A stretch of 64,000 nucleotides of DNA from the NCBI GenBank assembly GCA_017477205.1, contig JAFUXE010000020.1, positions 1-64,000 on the forward strand, written 5' to 3'. The position numbers and the translations under genes are program-made. Of the stretch, positions 9,236 to 18,400 are shown one piece after another. The first letter of the stretch is position 1, and every line of letters starts with the position of its first letter. The notes under the pieces were generated by a model. That model ran no database searches. It had not been told where the DNA came from and was given only the letters and a program-made list of their open reading frames with translations. The stretch is from Alloprevotella sp. (GTDB lineage Bacteria; Bacteroidota; Bacteroidia; Bacteroidales; Bacteroidaceae).

Positions 9236-9886
9236 ATGAGACTTATTCTTTGCGCCAGCACAGGTATCCTTCTGTCCGCTGGATTATGTTTCTTTGAACG
9301 TAACGTCGAAAAGACTTCAGCCAAATACCCTGTAGAAAACATTCTTCCTGAAACGCCCAAGACAGGCTACAAAGAGATTTACCACCCCACGCCAAACTTT
9401 GATTCCGAAAAAGTGAACGACGTACAGGGTATCATCCTACACCATACGGCAGAGCCTACTATAGAACGCTCGTTAGCTGTTCTCACCTCGTCGCAGAAGA
9501 AAGTAGGAACACACGTCGTAATAGACACGGACGGCACGCGCTACATCATGGCGGAACCAAGGAAAGTCGTGTTTCACGCAGGAAAGTCCATCTTAGGCGG
9601 TCGCGAGGCCTGCAACGAGTTTACAATAGGCATCGAGCTACAAGGAAACACTCTCGAAAGCCCTCTGACGCAAGACCAGATAGACAGTGCCATCGAATAT
9701 ATGCTTCCGCTCATCCGTGAATATAACATTCCTGTTTCAAACATCGTAACCCACGAAATGATCCGCCAAGCCTACAAGCGGAAATACCCGAATACAAAGT
9801 GTTACGACAAGGTGGACATTACGCAAAAAGAGTATAGGCGTTTCATGAAACGCCTATACGAAGTGCTGGAAACCCAACCGAAATAA
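9236..9886 (+). CDS. N-acetylmuramoyl-L-alanine amidase (Amidase_2/PGRP fold)
   Basis: This protein of about 216 residues has a hydrophobic N-terminal signal or anchor and an amidase_2 domain. Such enzymes cut the bond between N-acetylmuramic acid and the stem peptide of peptidoglycan. Supporting motifs are GIILHHTA (first zinc His), THVVIDTDGTRYIM, FHAG, and THEMIRQAYKRKYPNTKCYDKVD at the place where a His and a Cys normally complete the zinc site. A TTG at 9218 could add six basic residues (KKKRH) to the signal; the ATG at 9236 is preferred as the commoner codon. Base composition matches the GYF-domain gene just upstream rather than the EnvC-like gene. Confidence 0.78.
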   Translation: MRLILCASTGILLSAGLCFFERNVEKTSAKYPVENILPETPKTGYKEIYHPTPNFDSEKVNDVQGIILHHTAEPTIERSLAVLTSSQKKVGTHVVIDTDGTRYIMAEPRKVVFHAGKSILGGREACNEFTIGIELQGNTLESPLTQDQIDSAIEYMLPLIREYNIPVSNIVTHEMIRQAYKRKYPNTKCYDKVDITQKEYRRFMKRLYEVLETQPK

Positions 9887-9898
9887 TCCTTCTGACTT

Positions 9899-11047
9899 TC
9901 AGGAACAATCTGCTATGCGCCGCAGGGCTTCCTCAAGGTGGGCACGCGGACAGGCCAGGTTCAGGCGGATGTAGTCGCGGCCTGCCTCGCCGTACATGCT
10001 ACCGGCGTTGACGGCGACGCGAGCTTCGCGCAGAAGCCTCTCTGCATAGGTCTTGCCGTCCATGCCGGTACGGCGGATGTCCAACCATGCAAGGTAGGTG
10101 CCTTCAAGAGGCAGCACGCGCCAGGCGGGAAGATGCGAGGCAGCAAAATCGCAGAGGAAGCGGTAGTTTCCGTATAAATAAGCAAGAAGTTCCTTAAGCC
10201 ATGATTCGCCTTCATTGTAGGCAGCAATGAGGGCTTCAACGCCGAGAGGATTGACATCGCAAACCTCGTTGTCGTTGATGGCGCGGTCGATGCGGCGGCG
10301 CAAATCGGCATCCTCACATACGATGTTAGCTATCTGCAGACCGGCAATGTTGAAGTTCTTGCTGGGAGAGTTGAAGGTAACGATACGGCTGCGCACAGGC
10401 GTGTCCAAAGATGCGATAGGAGTGAAGCGTGCACCAGGGAAAACTAGTTCACAATGGATTTCGTCGGAGATCAGGTGTACGCGGTGCTTGTCGCAAAGCG
10501 CTGCCACGCGTTGCAGTTCGTCCTCACGCCAGACGCGGCCGCCAGGATTGTGGGGGTTGCAGAAGAGCAGTACCGTGCAGTCCTCCATGGCGAGGGCGTC
10601 TTCGAGGGCAGCAAAGTCTATGCGCTGGGCATCGTCAAGAAGCGGCACTTCAAGAGCCTGCAGGCCGTTATTGCGGATGGAGGAGAAAAAGCAGTTGTAA
10701 ACAGGCGTAAGTATGGCCACCTTTTCTCCAGGCTTCGCCAAGGCTTTCAGGGTTGCAGAAACAGCAGGTACGACACCGGAGGTGTACTGAATCCATTCGC
10801 GCTGTATCTCCCAGCCATGACGGCGGCGGAACCATCCGATGACGGCGTCATAGTAGCGGTCATCTACGTAGGTATAGCCGAACACGCCGTGTTCCACGCG
10901 GCGGCGCAGGGCATCCAGAATGCAGGGGGCGGCACGGAAGTCCATGTCCGCCACCCAGAGAGGTAGCACGTCGTCGGAAGGCATCTCGTCCCATTTCACA
11001 GAACCGGTGCCACGACGCGTGATGAGTTCATCGAAGTTATAGTTCAT
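9899..11047 (-). CDS. MalY/PatB-type PLP-dependent aminotransferase or C-S lyase
   Basis: This 382-residue fold-type I PLP enzyme has the MalY/PatB pattern: LPLWVADMDFRAAP near the N-terminus, a GVVPAVSATLKAL segment, CNPHNPGGRVW, SDEIHCELVF and the Schiff-base lysine in SPSKNFNIAGLQ. Characterised members split cystathionine or cysteine conjugates to pyruvate, ammonia and a thiol, and some act as aminotransferases. It lies 62 bases downstream of tyrA on the same strand, so it may be the last gene of the aromatic operon, where an aminotransferase role would fit. The sequence alone does not settle lyase against transaminase. Confidence 0.85.
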   Translation of the reverse strand: MNYNFDELITRRGTGSVKWDEMPSDDVLPLWVADMDFRAAPCILDALRRRVEHGVFGYTYVDDRYYDAVIGWFRRRHGWEIQREWIQYTSGVVPAVSATLKALAKPGEKVAILTPVYNCFFSSIRNNGLQALEVPLLDDAQRIDFAALEDALAMEDCTVLLFCNPHNPGGRVWREDELQRVAALCDKHRVHLISDEIHCELVFPGARFTPIASLDTPVRSRIVTFNSPSKNFNIAGLQIANIVCEDADLRRRIDRAINDNEVCDVNPLGVEALIAAYNEGESWLKELLAYLYGNYRFLCDFAASHLPAWRVLPLEGTYLAWLDIRRTGMDGKTYAERLLREARVAVNAGSMYGEAGRDYIRLNLACPRAHLEEALRRIADCS

Positions 11048-11109
11048 AGGAAAAGTTGTTAAGGGTGATTAGGGGAGTTAGGGGCAACGCCGCTTGTTTT
11101 TCTTTTAAC

Positions 11110-11883
11110 TTACCCGATGTTCCCTCTTATTCGGCGGAGGAAGGCATCCAGGGCAGCGGCGTCCTTACGGTCGATGATATCCAGAAGCGTCTTCAGTTCT
11201 TCACGGATACGAGCCACCTGACCACCCGTACGGGGGTTGAAAAGTATCTCGCGCAACAATGCATCGTCCTCGCCCAGCACGCCGCGTGCTATCTGCATAT
11301 GGCGCTTGAAGGTGGTGCCGGGCGCGTCCTGGTGCTTCATGACGGCGGCGAAGACAAAAGTGGAGACAAAGGGAATGGAGAGGCTGTAGGCCACCGTTTC
11401 GTCGTGTTCCTCAAAGGAATACTCGCAGATGTGGAGGCCAAGCCGACTGTAGAGGTCTCGGAAAAAGAGGCGTCCCATGTAGTCGCCTTCGCTGATGATA
11501 ATGGCATTCTCCTCTGTCAGCTTGCCAAGGTTGGCGAAGGTGGGACCGAACATGGGGTGCGTGGAGACAAAGCGGCGTCCGCAAGCCTCATAGAACTCAC
11601 GGAGTCCCGTCTTGACGCTGGCAATGTCGGCAAGGATGCAGTCTTCAGGGAGGTGGGGGAGAAAATCCACGAACGTGTCAACCGTATGCTGCAAGGTGAC
11701 GGCGTTGAGGGCCATCTCGGGAGCAAAGGTGTCAACCTCGCTGAATGAGGTGAAGCGCTGCGTGTTGTACATGAAGCGCAGGCGGCGCGGGTCTATGTCA
11801 TAGACGGCCACTTCGTGGTCGAAGCTGAGGAGGTCGGCAAAGAAGCTTCCCATCTTGCCGGCACCAATGATGAGGATTCTCAT
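11110..11883 (-). CDS. tyrA: Prephenate dehydrogenase
   Basis: The 257-residue protein is a TyrA-type dehydrogenase that oxidatively decarboxylates prephenate to 4-hydroxyphenylpyruvate, the precursor of tyrosine. It begins with a Rossmann nucleotide site (ILIIGAGKMGSFFADLL) and carries ADIASVKTGL and STHPMFGPT, which fit the substrate region of this family. At about 260 residues it is a short form without a fused chorismate mutase or ACT domain. That agrees with the mutase being fused to the DAHP synthase immediately upstream, 23 bases away. It is part of the pheA-led operon and so probably lies under the attenuator at 15076-15218. Confidence 0.9.
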   Translation of the reverse strand: MRILIIGAGKMGSFFADLLSFDHEVAVYDIDPRRLRFMYNTQRFTSFSEVDTFAPEMALNAVTLQHTVDTFVDFLPHLPEDCILADIASVKTGLREFYEACGRRFVSTHPMFGPTFANLGKLTEENAIIISEGDYMGRLFFRDLYSRLGLHICEYSFEEHDETVAYSLSIPFVSTFVFAAVMKHQDAPGTTFKRHMQIARGVLGEDDALLREILFNPRTGGQVARIREELKTLLDIIDRKDAAALDAFLRRIRGNIG

Positions 11884-11906
11884 GTTTTCAGTTCTTTCTT
11901 ACCGTA

Positions 11907-12980
11907 TCAGTCCTTGTTCATTATCTCTACCTGCTGGCGGACACTCTCTTCGTGGATGGCCTCGAAGATGCTCTTCACGAAATCGTTCGACATGCCGCGC
12001 AACACGCCCTGCGCACCGCGTTTGGAAAGAATCTCACCATAGCGCCGTGTCTGCACGATGGTCATGTTGTGCTCCTTCTTGTAGGCACCGATTTCGCGAC
12101 TGATGCGCATGCGGTTTGCCAACTGTTCGAGCAGGGCGTTGTCCACATTGTCTATCTGCTTACGGAGACTTTCGAGAGTTTCCGTGGTCTGTGCAGAAGT
12201 GCGGATGACAAGCTTGTCGAGGATGAAGTCCAGAACATCCGGCGTCACCTGCTGCTTGGCGTCGCTCCATGCGCAGTCAGGGTTGCAGTGGGACTCTATC
12301 ATGAGACCATCGAAGCCCAGGTCCATCGCCTGCTGCGACAGGGGAGCGATGAGCTCGCGGCGTCCGCCCATGTGGGAGGGGTCGCAGAAGATTGGCAGGT
12401 CGTGGATGCGGCGACGCAGTTCGATAGGAACGTGCCACATGGGAAGGTTGCGGTAAAGGCGCTTCTCGTAGGTGGAGAAGCCTCGGTGGATGACACCCAT
12501 GCGCGTGATGCCGGCCTGGTTGATGCGTTCAAGACCGCCTATCCAGAGTTCCAAGTCCGGATTCACAGGGTTTTTGCAGAGGACAGGCTTATCCACACCG
12601 CGCAGGGCGTCGGCTACCTCCTGTACGGCAAAGGGGTTAGCCATCGTGCGAGCACCTATCCACAGGATATCGACATCGGCTTCAAGGGCTGCTGCCACAT
12701 GATGTGCCGTAGCCACTTCCGTAGCCGTCAGCATGCCGAGCTCGTTGTGTACGCGTTGCAGCCAGGGGAGGCCTTTCTCGCCAATGCCCTCAAAGCCGCC
12801 AGGCTTCGTGCGGGGTTTCCAGATGCCAGCGCGGAAGATGCGTACGCCGTAGGATGCCAGTTGGCGGGCGGTGTCCATCACTTGTTCCTCCGTCTCGGCG
12901 GAGCAGGGACCGGCAATGACGACAGGGCGTTGCTCTTCGTCAATCCCGGGAAGGGCGAGGGGTTGAAGTTTCAGTTCCAT
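11907..12980 (-). CDS. Bifunctional DAHP synthase / chorismate mutase
   Basis: The 357-residue fusion has a KDO8P-synthase-like DAHP synthase at residues ~1-265 (VIAGPCSAET, FRAGIWKPRTKPGGFEG, CKNPVNPDLELWIGG, FCDPSHMGGRREL) and an AroQ-type chorismate mutase at ~270-350 (ESLRKQIDNVDNALLEQLANRMRISREIGAYK). It joins the first step of the shikimate pathway to the branch step from chorismate to prephenate. This domain order, synthase first, is the one usual in Bacteroidota. It sits between the aminotransferase and tyrA on the same strand. Product inhibition through the mutase domain is known for related fusions and is inferred here. Confidence 0.93.
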   Translation of the reverse strand: MELKLQPLALPGIDEEQRPVVIAGPCSAETEEQVMDTARQLASYGVRIFRAGIWKPRTKPGGFEGIGEKGLPWLQRVHNELGMLTATEVATAHHVAAALEADVDILWIGARTMANPFAVQEVADALRGVDKPVLCKNPVNPDLELWIGGLERINQAGITRMGVIHRGFSTYEKRLYRNLPMWHVPIELRRRIHDLPIFCDPSHMGGRRELIAPLSQQAMDLGFDGLMIESHCNPDCAWSDAKQQVTPDVLDFILDKLVIRTSAQTTETLESLRKQIDNVDNALLEQLANRMRISREIGAYKKEHNMTIVQTRRYGEILSKRGAQGVLRGMSNDFVKSIFEAIHEESVRQQVEIMNKD

Positions 12981-13008
12981 CTATCTATTTTGCTTTTTTG
13001 ATTATTTA

Positions 13009-14181
13009 CTATTGGCTGTTAAACTTATCACAGATTCTCCCCAGCGCTTCCCGCAGCTGCTCCTCCTTTGCGCAGAGCGAAATGCGGACATAGCGGCGCC
13101 CATTCTTTCCGAAGATGAAGCCTGGCGTGATGAACACATGGGCCTCATGGAGCACACGCTCGGTGAGTTCTTCCGCATCGGTGAAGCTGTCCGGGATGCG
13201 CCCCCAGAGGAACATACCCACCTGGTCGTCGCGGAAGGTACACCCCAGGGCTTCCAGAATTCTTTCTGCCAAACGGCGACGTCGCGCGTATATATTATAA
13301 TTGTGTTCCGTGTGCCAGTCCCCGCTGTTGTCTATCGCGGCGGCGGCAGCCAGCTGGAGGCCGCGGAACGTTCCGCTGTCGATATTACTCTTCACCTTCA
13401 GTACCCACGAGATGAAGTCGGCGCGGCCCACACACATGCCCACGCGCCATCCGGGCATGTTGTGGGACTTGGAGAGGGAGTTGAGTTCGATGCAGCAGTC
13501 CTTGGCTCCGGGAACGTTGAATATAGAGAGGGGAGCCTGCCGGGGAGGGCATAGGATGCGGGAATAGGGATTGTCGTTGACGATAAGGAAACCGTTCTTC
13601 CGTGCCAGTGCCACCAACTTGTCGTAGCATTCCCGGGAGGCGGGCGCACCCGTCGGCATGTGCGGATAGTTCGTCCACATCAGCCGGACGTGCGAGAGGT
13701 CTTTGTTGAACAAACTGGCAAAGTCAGGCTGTCCGTTTTCCAAAAGGTCGTACGTTTCCACCTTCGCCCCTAAAAGGCGCGAGAGGGACGTATAGGTGGG
13801 ATAGCCTGGATCCGGAACAAGTACCGTCTCACCCGGATTCACGAAGGCCAACGTTACGTGAAGGATGCCCTCCTTCGAGCCTATCAGCGGCAGCACCTCC
13901 GTCTCCGCATCGAGTGCGACTCCGTAGGTGCGTTCGTAGTAGCGTGCCATAGCCTCCCGCAGCTCGCGGGTTCCGCGTGTGGGCTGGTAGCCATGGGCAT
14001 CGGGGCGGCGTGCCACCTCGCAAAGCGTCTCTACGGTCGCCTCCGAAGGCGGCATGTCCGGACTGCCGATGGCAAGGCTGATGACGTCCTTCCCTTCCGC
14101 ATTCATCTGAGCCACCTCGCGCAGTTTCCGCGAGAAGTAGTATTCGCTGACCTGGGATAGTCTCTCTGCCGGCTGTATCAT
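13009..14181 (-). CDS. Class I/II aminotransferase (aromatic operon)
   Basis: This 390-residue fold-type I PLP aminotransferase has the expected landmarks: ISLAIGSPDMPPS at the N-terminus, GSKEGILHVTLAF, PDPGYPTYTSL, NYPHMPTGA, VNDNPYSRI and the lysine in ELNSLSKSHNMPGWRVG. Enzymes of this subgroup transfer amino groups between glutamate or aspartate and phenylpyruvate or hydroxyphenylpyruvate, among other keto acids. Lying between pheA and the DAHP synthase/chorismate mutase, its natural job is probably the last step to Phe and Tyr; this is inferred from position. The start ATG at 14181 is 24 bases after pheA. Confidence 0.88.
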   Translation of the reverse strand: MIQPAERLSQVSEYYFSRKLREVAQMNAEGKDVISLAIGSPDMPPSEATVETLCEVARRPDAHGYQPTRGTRELREAMARYYERTYGVALDAETEVLPLIGSKEGILHVTLAFVNPGETVLVPDPGYPTYTSLSRLLGAKVETYDLLENGQPDFASLFNKDLSHVRLMWTNYPHMPTGAPASRECYDKLVALARKNGFLIVNDNPYSRILCPPRQAPLSIFNVPGAKDCCIELNSLSKSHNMPGWRVGMCVGRADFISWVLKVKSNIDSGTFRGLQLAAAAAIDNSGDWHTEHNYNIYARRRRLAERILEALGCTFRDDQVGMFLWGRIPDSFTDAEELTERVLHEAHVFITPGFIFGKNGRRYVRISLCAKEEQLREALGRICDKFNSQ

Positions 14182-14205
14182 TTCTTAACTTTTATGTTTC
14201 AATTG

Positions 14206-15036
14206 TCAACTCCCCCTATACTCTCCCAGCACGTGCAGTTCGCGTATCAGCGGGCGCACGGCCTCGATGCTCTGACGGTAGCGATGGTAGTCGTCATAGG
14301 TCACGTCCACGTAGAAGAGATACTCCCATTCGCGCCCGATGATGGGCAGGGACTGGATTTTCGTAAGGTTTATCTGGTAGAAGCTGAAAATGCTGAGCAC
14401 TTGCGAGAGGCTTCCCGCCGAGTGGGGCAGGGAGAATACGATGCTGGCCTTGTCCGAAGCTTTCACATCGCGCAGTTCTGCCGCCTGCTCCGGATGCGCC
14501 AGCACCAGAAAGCGCGTAAAGTTGTGCTTGTTGTCCTCAATGGCGCGGTGCAGCACGCGTAGGCCGTAGCGTTCGGCTGCATCCGCATGGCAGATGGCGG
14601 CATGACCGCGAAGCCCTTCGCGTGCGATGCGGGCCGCTGCGGCCGCCGTGTCGTCCGTCTCCACCACTTTCAACTGCGGATGTGCCGTCAGGAACTCGCG
14701 ACACTGCTGTAACGCCACGGGATGGGAGTTCACCTCGCAGAGGCTTTCAGCATCTTCGTCGGGCAGGCAGGCCAGGGCGTGCTCTATGTGTAGTTTCTGC
14801 TCGCCCACGATGGTAGTCCGGCACTGTCGCAGCAGCTCGTAGTTTCTCAGCAGGGAACCCGCAATGGTGTTCTCAATCGCGGCCAGTGCCACGAGGCTCT
14901 CATCGTCCGCAAGTCTGCGGAACAGTTCCTCAAAGGAGTCGCAGCACACCAGCTCCACCTCCTCGTCGTCGAAGAAAAGGCGGGCGGCAATGTCGTGGAA
15001 CGACCCCTCAATACCCTGAATGGCTATTCTGCGCAT
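14206..15036 (-). CDS. pheA: Prephenate dehydratase
   Basis: The 276-residue enzyme converts prephenate to phenylpyruvate. The catalytic region (about residues 3-180) shows AIQGIEGSFHDIAA, AAIENTIAGSL and the hallmark Thr-Arg-Phe in KHNFTRFLVLA. A C-terminal ACT domain (about 195-270, SIVFSLPHSAGSLSQVLSIF, with PIIGREWEYLFYVD) normally binds phenylalanine for feedback inhibition. The start at 15036 matches the family N-terminus, although the frame stays open for 13 more codons upstream. It is the first structural gene of the Phe/Tyr operon. Its leader contains a Tyr/Phe-rich short reading frame and an intrinsic terminator (see 15076-15218). Confidence 0.94.
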   Translation of the reverse strand: MRRIAIQGIEGSFHDIAARLFFDDEEVELVCCDSFEELFRRLADDESLVALAAIENTIAGSLLRNYELLRQCRTTIVGEQKLHIEHALACLPDEDAESLCEVNSHPVALQQCREFLTAHPQLKVVETDDTAAAAARIAREGLRGHAAICHADAAERYGLRVLHRAIEDNKHNFTRFLVLAHPEQAAELRDVKASDKASIVFSLPHSAGSLSQVLSIFSFYQINLTKIQSLPIIGREWEYLFYVDVTYDDYHRYRQSIEAVRPLIRELHVLGEYRGS

Positions 15037-15075
15037 GATGTCAGTTCTTTTCTTTCTTGTTTTGCTACATCTCAC

Positions 15076-15118
15076 AAAAAAATCCCGTCTCGTCAGATGA
15101 CTTCTGAGTGCGGGATTT
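15076..15118 (-). terminator. Intrinsic terminator in pheA leader (attenuator)
   Basis: Read on the minus strand, AAATCCCG at 15118-15111 pairs with CGGGATTT at 15087-15080, enclosing a smaller TCAG/CTGA hairpin, and is followed by a run of seven T residues. This is a complete rho-independent terminator placed between a short Tyr/Phe-rich reading frame and pheA. The upstream segment GCGGGGT (15163-15157) can pair with ATCCCGC (15116-15110), taking over the 5' arm of the terminator with seven pairs including one G-U. That gives a mutually exclusive antiterminator. Confidence 0.78.
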
Positions 15119-15143
15119 CTTCGTTTGGATTATCCGGTTCGTT

Positions 15144-15218
15144 CTATGCACGAAGCACCCCGCTCTGCTTGTCGGCAAAGTAATAGAAATACTGTGCAAA
15201 GTGAACGTTTCCGTACAT
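15144..15218 (-). CDS. Phe/Tyr leader peptide of the aromatic operon
   Basis: The short frame encodes 24 residues from ATG at 15218 to TAG at 15144. Seven of the 24 are aromatic (four Tyr, three Phe), and the segment HFAQYFYYFADK contains five aromatics in a row (codons 10-14: Tyr, Phe, Tyr, Tyr, Phe). It lies about 31 bases after a well-formed promoter and ends before an intrinsic terminator that precedes pheA. This is the layout of a ribosome-mediated attenuator: scarcity of charged tRNA-Tyr or tRNA-Phe would stall the ribosome at the run, leaving the antiterminator segment at 15163-15157, about 14 bases downstream, free to pair. The frame is too short for routine gene calling. No homologue search was possible. 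Confidence 0.78.
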   Translation of the reverse strand: MYGNVHFAQYFYYFADKQSGVLRA

Positions 15219-15248
15219 AGTTTCCTTCCTGAAAGTTCGTTTTCGGTG

Positions 15249-15279
15249 CAAAGATAGTGCAAAACGTTAGCAGTAGCAA
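15249..15279 (-). promoter_or_regulatory. Promoter of the Phe/Tyr operon leader
   Basis: On the minus strand TTG (15279-15277) is followed after 20 bases by TATCTTTG (15256-15249), a very good match to the Bacteroidota promoter pattern. Transcription would start near 15243, about 25 bases before the leader peptide ATG. Confidence 0.7.
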
Positions 15280-15452
15280 GCCTTCGCCCGCATTTTTTCA
15301 CATTTCGTCCCGTTTCCGAGAGGATTCCAAGGGTTCTCCTCCCCGCATACGCCCGCAGGCAGCTTCGCGGAATGCGCATGACAAAACGAGGAAAAAGCAC
15401 ACCCGGAACGCAAAAAAAAGCACTCCCGGAGCGATATGTACCAGAATTTTGC

Positions 15453-15460
15453 TAACTTCG
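15453..15460 (+). promoter_or_regulatory. Possible -7 element upstream of sialidase (TAACTTCG)
   Basis: TAACTTCG lies 33 bases before the sialidase ATG and resembles the TAnnTTTG element with one change. No clear -33 partner was found, so it is tentative. The 15280-15452 stretch shows no other feature I can support. Confidence 0.35.
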
Positions 15461-15493
15461 CCCCCAAATACCATAACAAACACGAACAGAATC

Positions 15494-18400
15494 ATGAGAA
15501 AACATCTGCTCCTCGTCCTGCTTTGCACCTTATTCAGCCTCATCAGTGCACAGGCGGAAACCATCACATTCAACGTAAGTCCCGGTACGGGACAATGCCT
15601 CAAGGGCGGCTCCACGGCGGGCACCACAGCTGGTCACTATTTCAACACGTGGAAGTCCACGAAGACTGCCCCGCAACTCTCCGTGACCACGTCAAAGAAC
15701 GACATGTGGATACACACGAATACCTCCAGCGTTCACTACTTCGGCGGCTGCCGCTTCACCCTCACCGTCACAGACGGCTACATCATCACGGGCTACAGCT
15801 TTGACTTCCTGGGCTATGACGGCAACAGCAACAGCTATACAACACGCAAGGAAATGACCGTGCAGGACGCGGGCGGCAATGAATACAAATGCGCCACCAC
15901 CGCCACGGGACGCGTGGAAGTCAAGGACCTGGAGAGCAGCACCACCTACTTCGACGTCGTGGGTCCCGTGACGGGCAACGGCAACGTGCTGGTGACTAAT
16001 TTTGAGGTCTATGTTGAGACCAAACCCAACACGCTCCAGCCTTTCCAGCCCACCCAGATTACGGACGGCGCCTTTGCCGACGACACACAGTGGTACACCC
16101 TCGAGGTGAAAGCCTTCGGACGCCAGGCCTATCGCGCCAGCGACACGAGCGTGGAACTCCGCAACAACGATCCCCTGAGCGAGGAGGATGCCTACCTCTG
16201 GTGCTTCGTGGGCGACCGCGAGCAGGGCTTCAAGGTTTACAACAAGGCCGCAGGCCCCACGAAGTGCTACGTTGTCGCACGCAGTGGCCTGACGAACGGA
16301 TCCGCACCTCGCTTCGTGACGGAAGCCGGCATGAGCGAGACGCAGTACGACGCCCGCTGGTATTTCACCGAATCCACCTATGACCCCAGCCTCGTCGGCT
16401 ACAGACCCGTCTATATGTCCCCGTCGTTCAACACGACCTACGCGCTGAACGACTATCAGGAGAACGGCGCACTGAAGTTCTGGGACGGCCGCGGACTGGG
16501 CTCCACGGTGACCATTTGCCCGCAGGGACGCGTAGTTCCTGAGGACAAGGCACGCACCGTGAAGGTGTTCGACAATGCCAACAGCAGCGTACCCTACCGC
16601 ATTCCCGCATTGGCAAAGACCGCGGACGGCAAGCTCATCCTCGTCGTGGACTACCGCTACAGCAAGGCCGACATCGGCAACGGCCCCATCGACCTGCGCT
16701 ATAAGATAAGCTCCGACAACGGCCGCACATGGAGCCAGGAATACACGAACCTCGGCGACGGCGACGTCTCGAAGGCCAGCGGCAACCAGTGGGACTACGC
16801 CTTTGGCGACCCCAGCATCGTGGCCGACTGCGAAGACCCCAACGAAGTACTTGTCATCGCCGTGGGCGGACACGTGGGCTACTTCAGCAGCACATACGCC
16901 AACCCGCAGCACGTCGTACGCTTCCGCAGTCACGACGGCGGCACCACGTGGACGAAGGGCGACTCCCTGACATACCAAATCTACAACCTCTACCAAAATA
17001 GTGCTAAGGGCAACACCGTCGGCATCTTCCTCACCTCCGGTAAAATCATGCAGAGCCGCTACGTCAAGGCCGGCTCCCACTATCGCCTTTACATCGCCCA
17101 CCCCTTCCGCGGCGACAACGGCCAATGCTGCTTCGTCATCTATTCGGACGACTTCGGCGAGACGTGGAAGGTTCTGGGCGGCAACAAGACCATTGCCAGC
17201 ACGGGCATGGACGAAAGTAAGATTGAGGAACTCCCGGACGGCAGCGTTGTCATCAGTAGCCGTAACCAGAGCGGCGGTCGCGTCGTGAACGTCTATACCT
17301 ACACGGACTCCAAGACGGCAGAGGGCGCATGGAGCACAACGGCCACACCCGCACCTATGGCCAGCGGAAAGGTGAACGCCTGCAACGGCGAAATCCTCGT
17401 TGTCCCCGCCAAGCGCAATGCGGACGGCAAGCAGCTCTACGTGGCCCTGCAGTCCGTCCCGATGAGCACCAGCCGCCAGTACGTAGGCTTCTACTACAAA
17501 GAACTGGCTTCTGCGGCAGACTTCATTACGGGCGCGAAGATGGCAGAGAACTGGCAGAGCGGCCTGCGCGTATCGCAGACCACGTCGTGCTACTCCACGA
17601 TGGTGATGATGGACGACAACAACATCGGCTTCGTCTATGAGGAGAACAGCTACAACGGCGGCTACGACATCGTATTCAAAGCCCTCTCGCTGGACACCAT
17701 CACGGGCGGCGCCTACACCTACGACCCCAGCTTCACCGATCGCAGCGCCTACTTCCGCAGCAGTCTCAGCGAACGCATGCCGGAAGTGGAAAGCGGCGGA
17801 ACCATCGTGGGACAGATTTCCGACCTCGGCGACTTCGAGACGGCTCGCGAGGCATTCGAAAAGAATCCCACACAGGAAAGCATGGAGAGCGTATGGCGAC
17901 TCTACAGCGAAGGACTGCCCACCATACCCCTGCTCACGAACCGCCCCTACCGCCTGCGCAACCTGAAGGAATACAAGACAGGCGACATTCGCTACATGGC
18001 TATGGACGCCTCCACTACGACCACACACACCAACAGCACGCTGACTACGGACGAACTCTTCGTGTTCCTTCCCGGCACAACGGAAGGACAATATTATATT
18101 TATTGTCCGCAATACCAACGCTACGTGGGACGCACGGGCGCCAACGAGACGAAAGTTGCCTACGTTTCCTCCACCGCCCTGGCCGGACGCTACTCTGTGG
18201 CCTCCGACGTTTCGGGCCGCAGCACGCTGGTCTGCAACAACCCGACGGGCACCAACAGCGCCCTCCACTGCGCCAGCGACGGACGCGTCGTACCCTGGCA
18301 GGCTCCCACCGAGGCCTCTGGTTGGAACATCATCCCCGTTACGGAGTGGAACGTTGCGCTCAGCGACTGCGAGCATTTCTCCGCAGCGGCTGTAAACATG

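Noticed and set aside
15692..18376. Very long open frame (894 codons) antisense to the sialidase gene
   Set aside because: High-GC third positions leave antisense frames open; the translation has no domain, and the sense strand has clear sialidase motifs.
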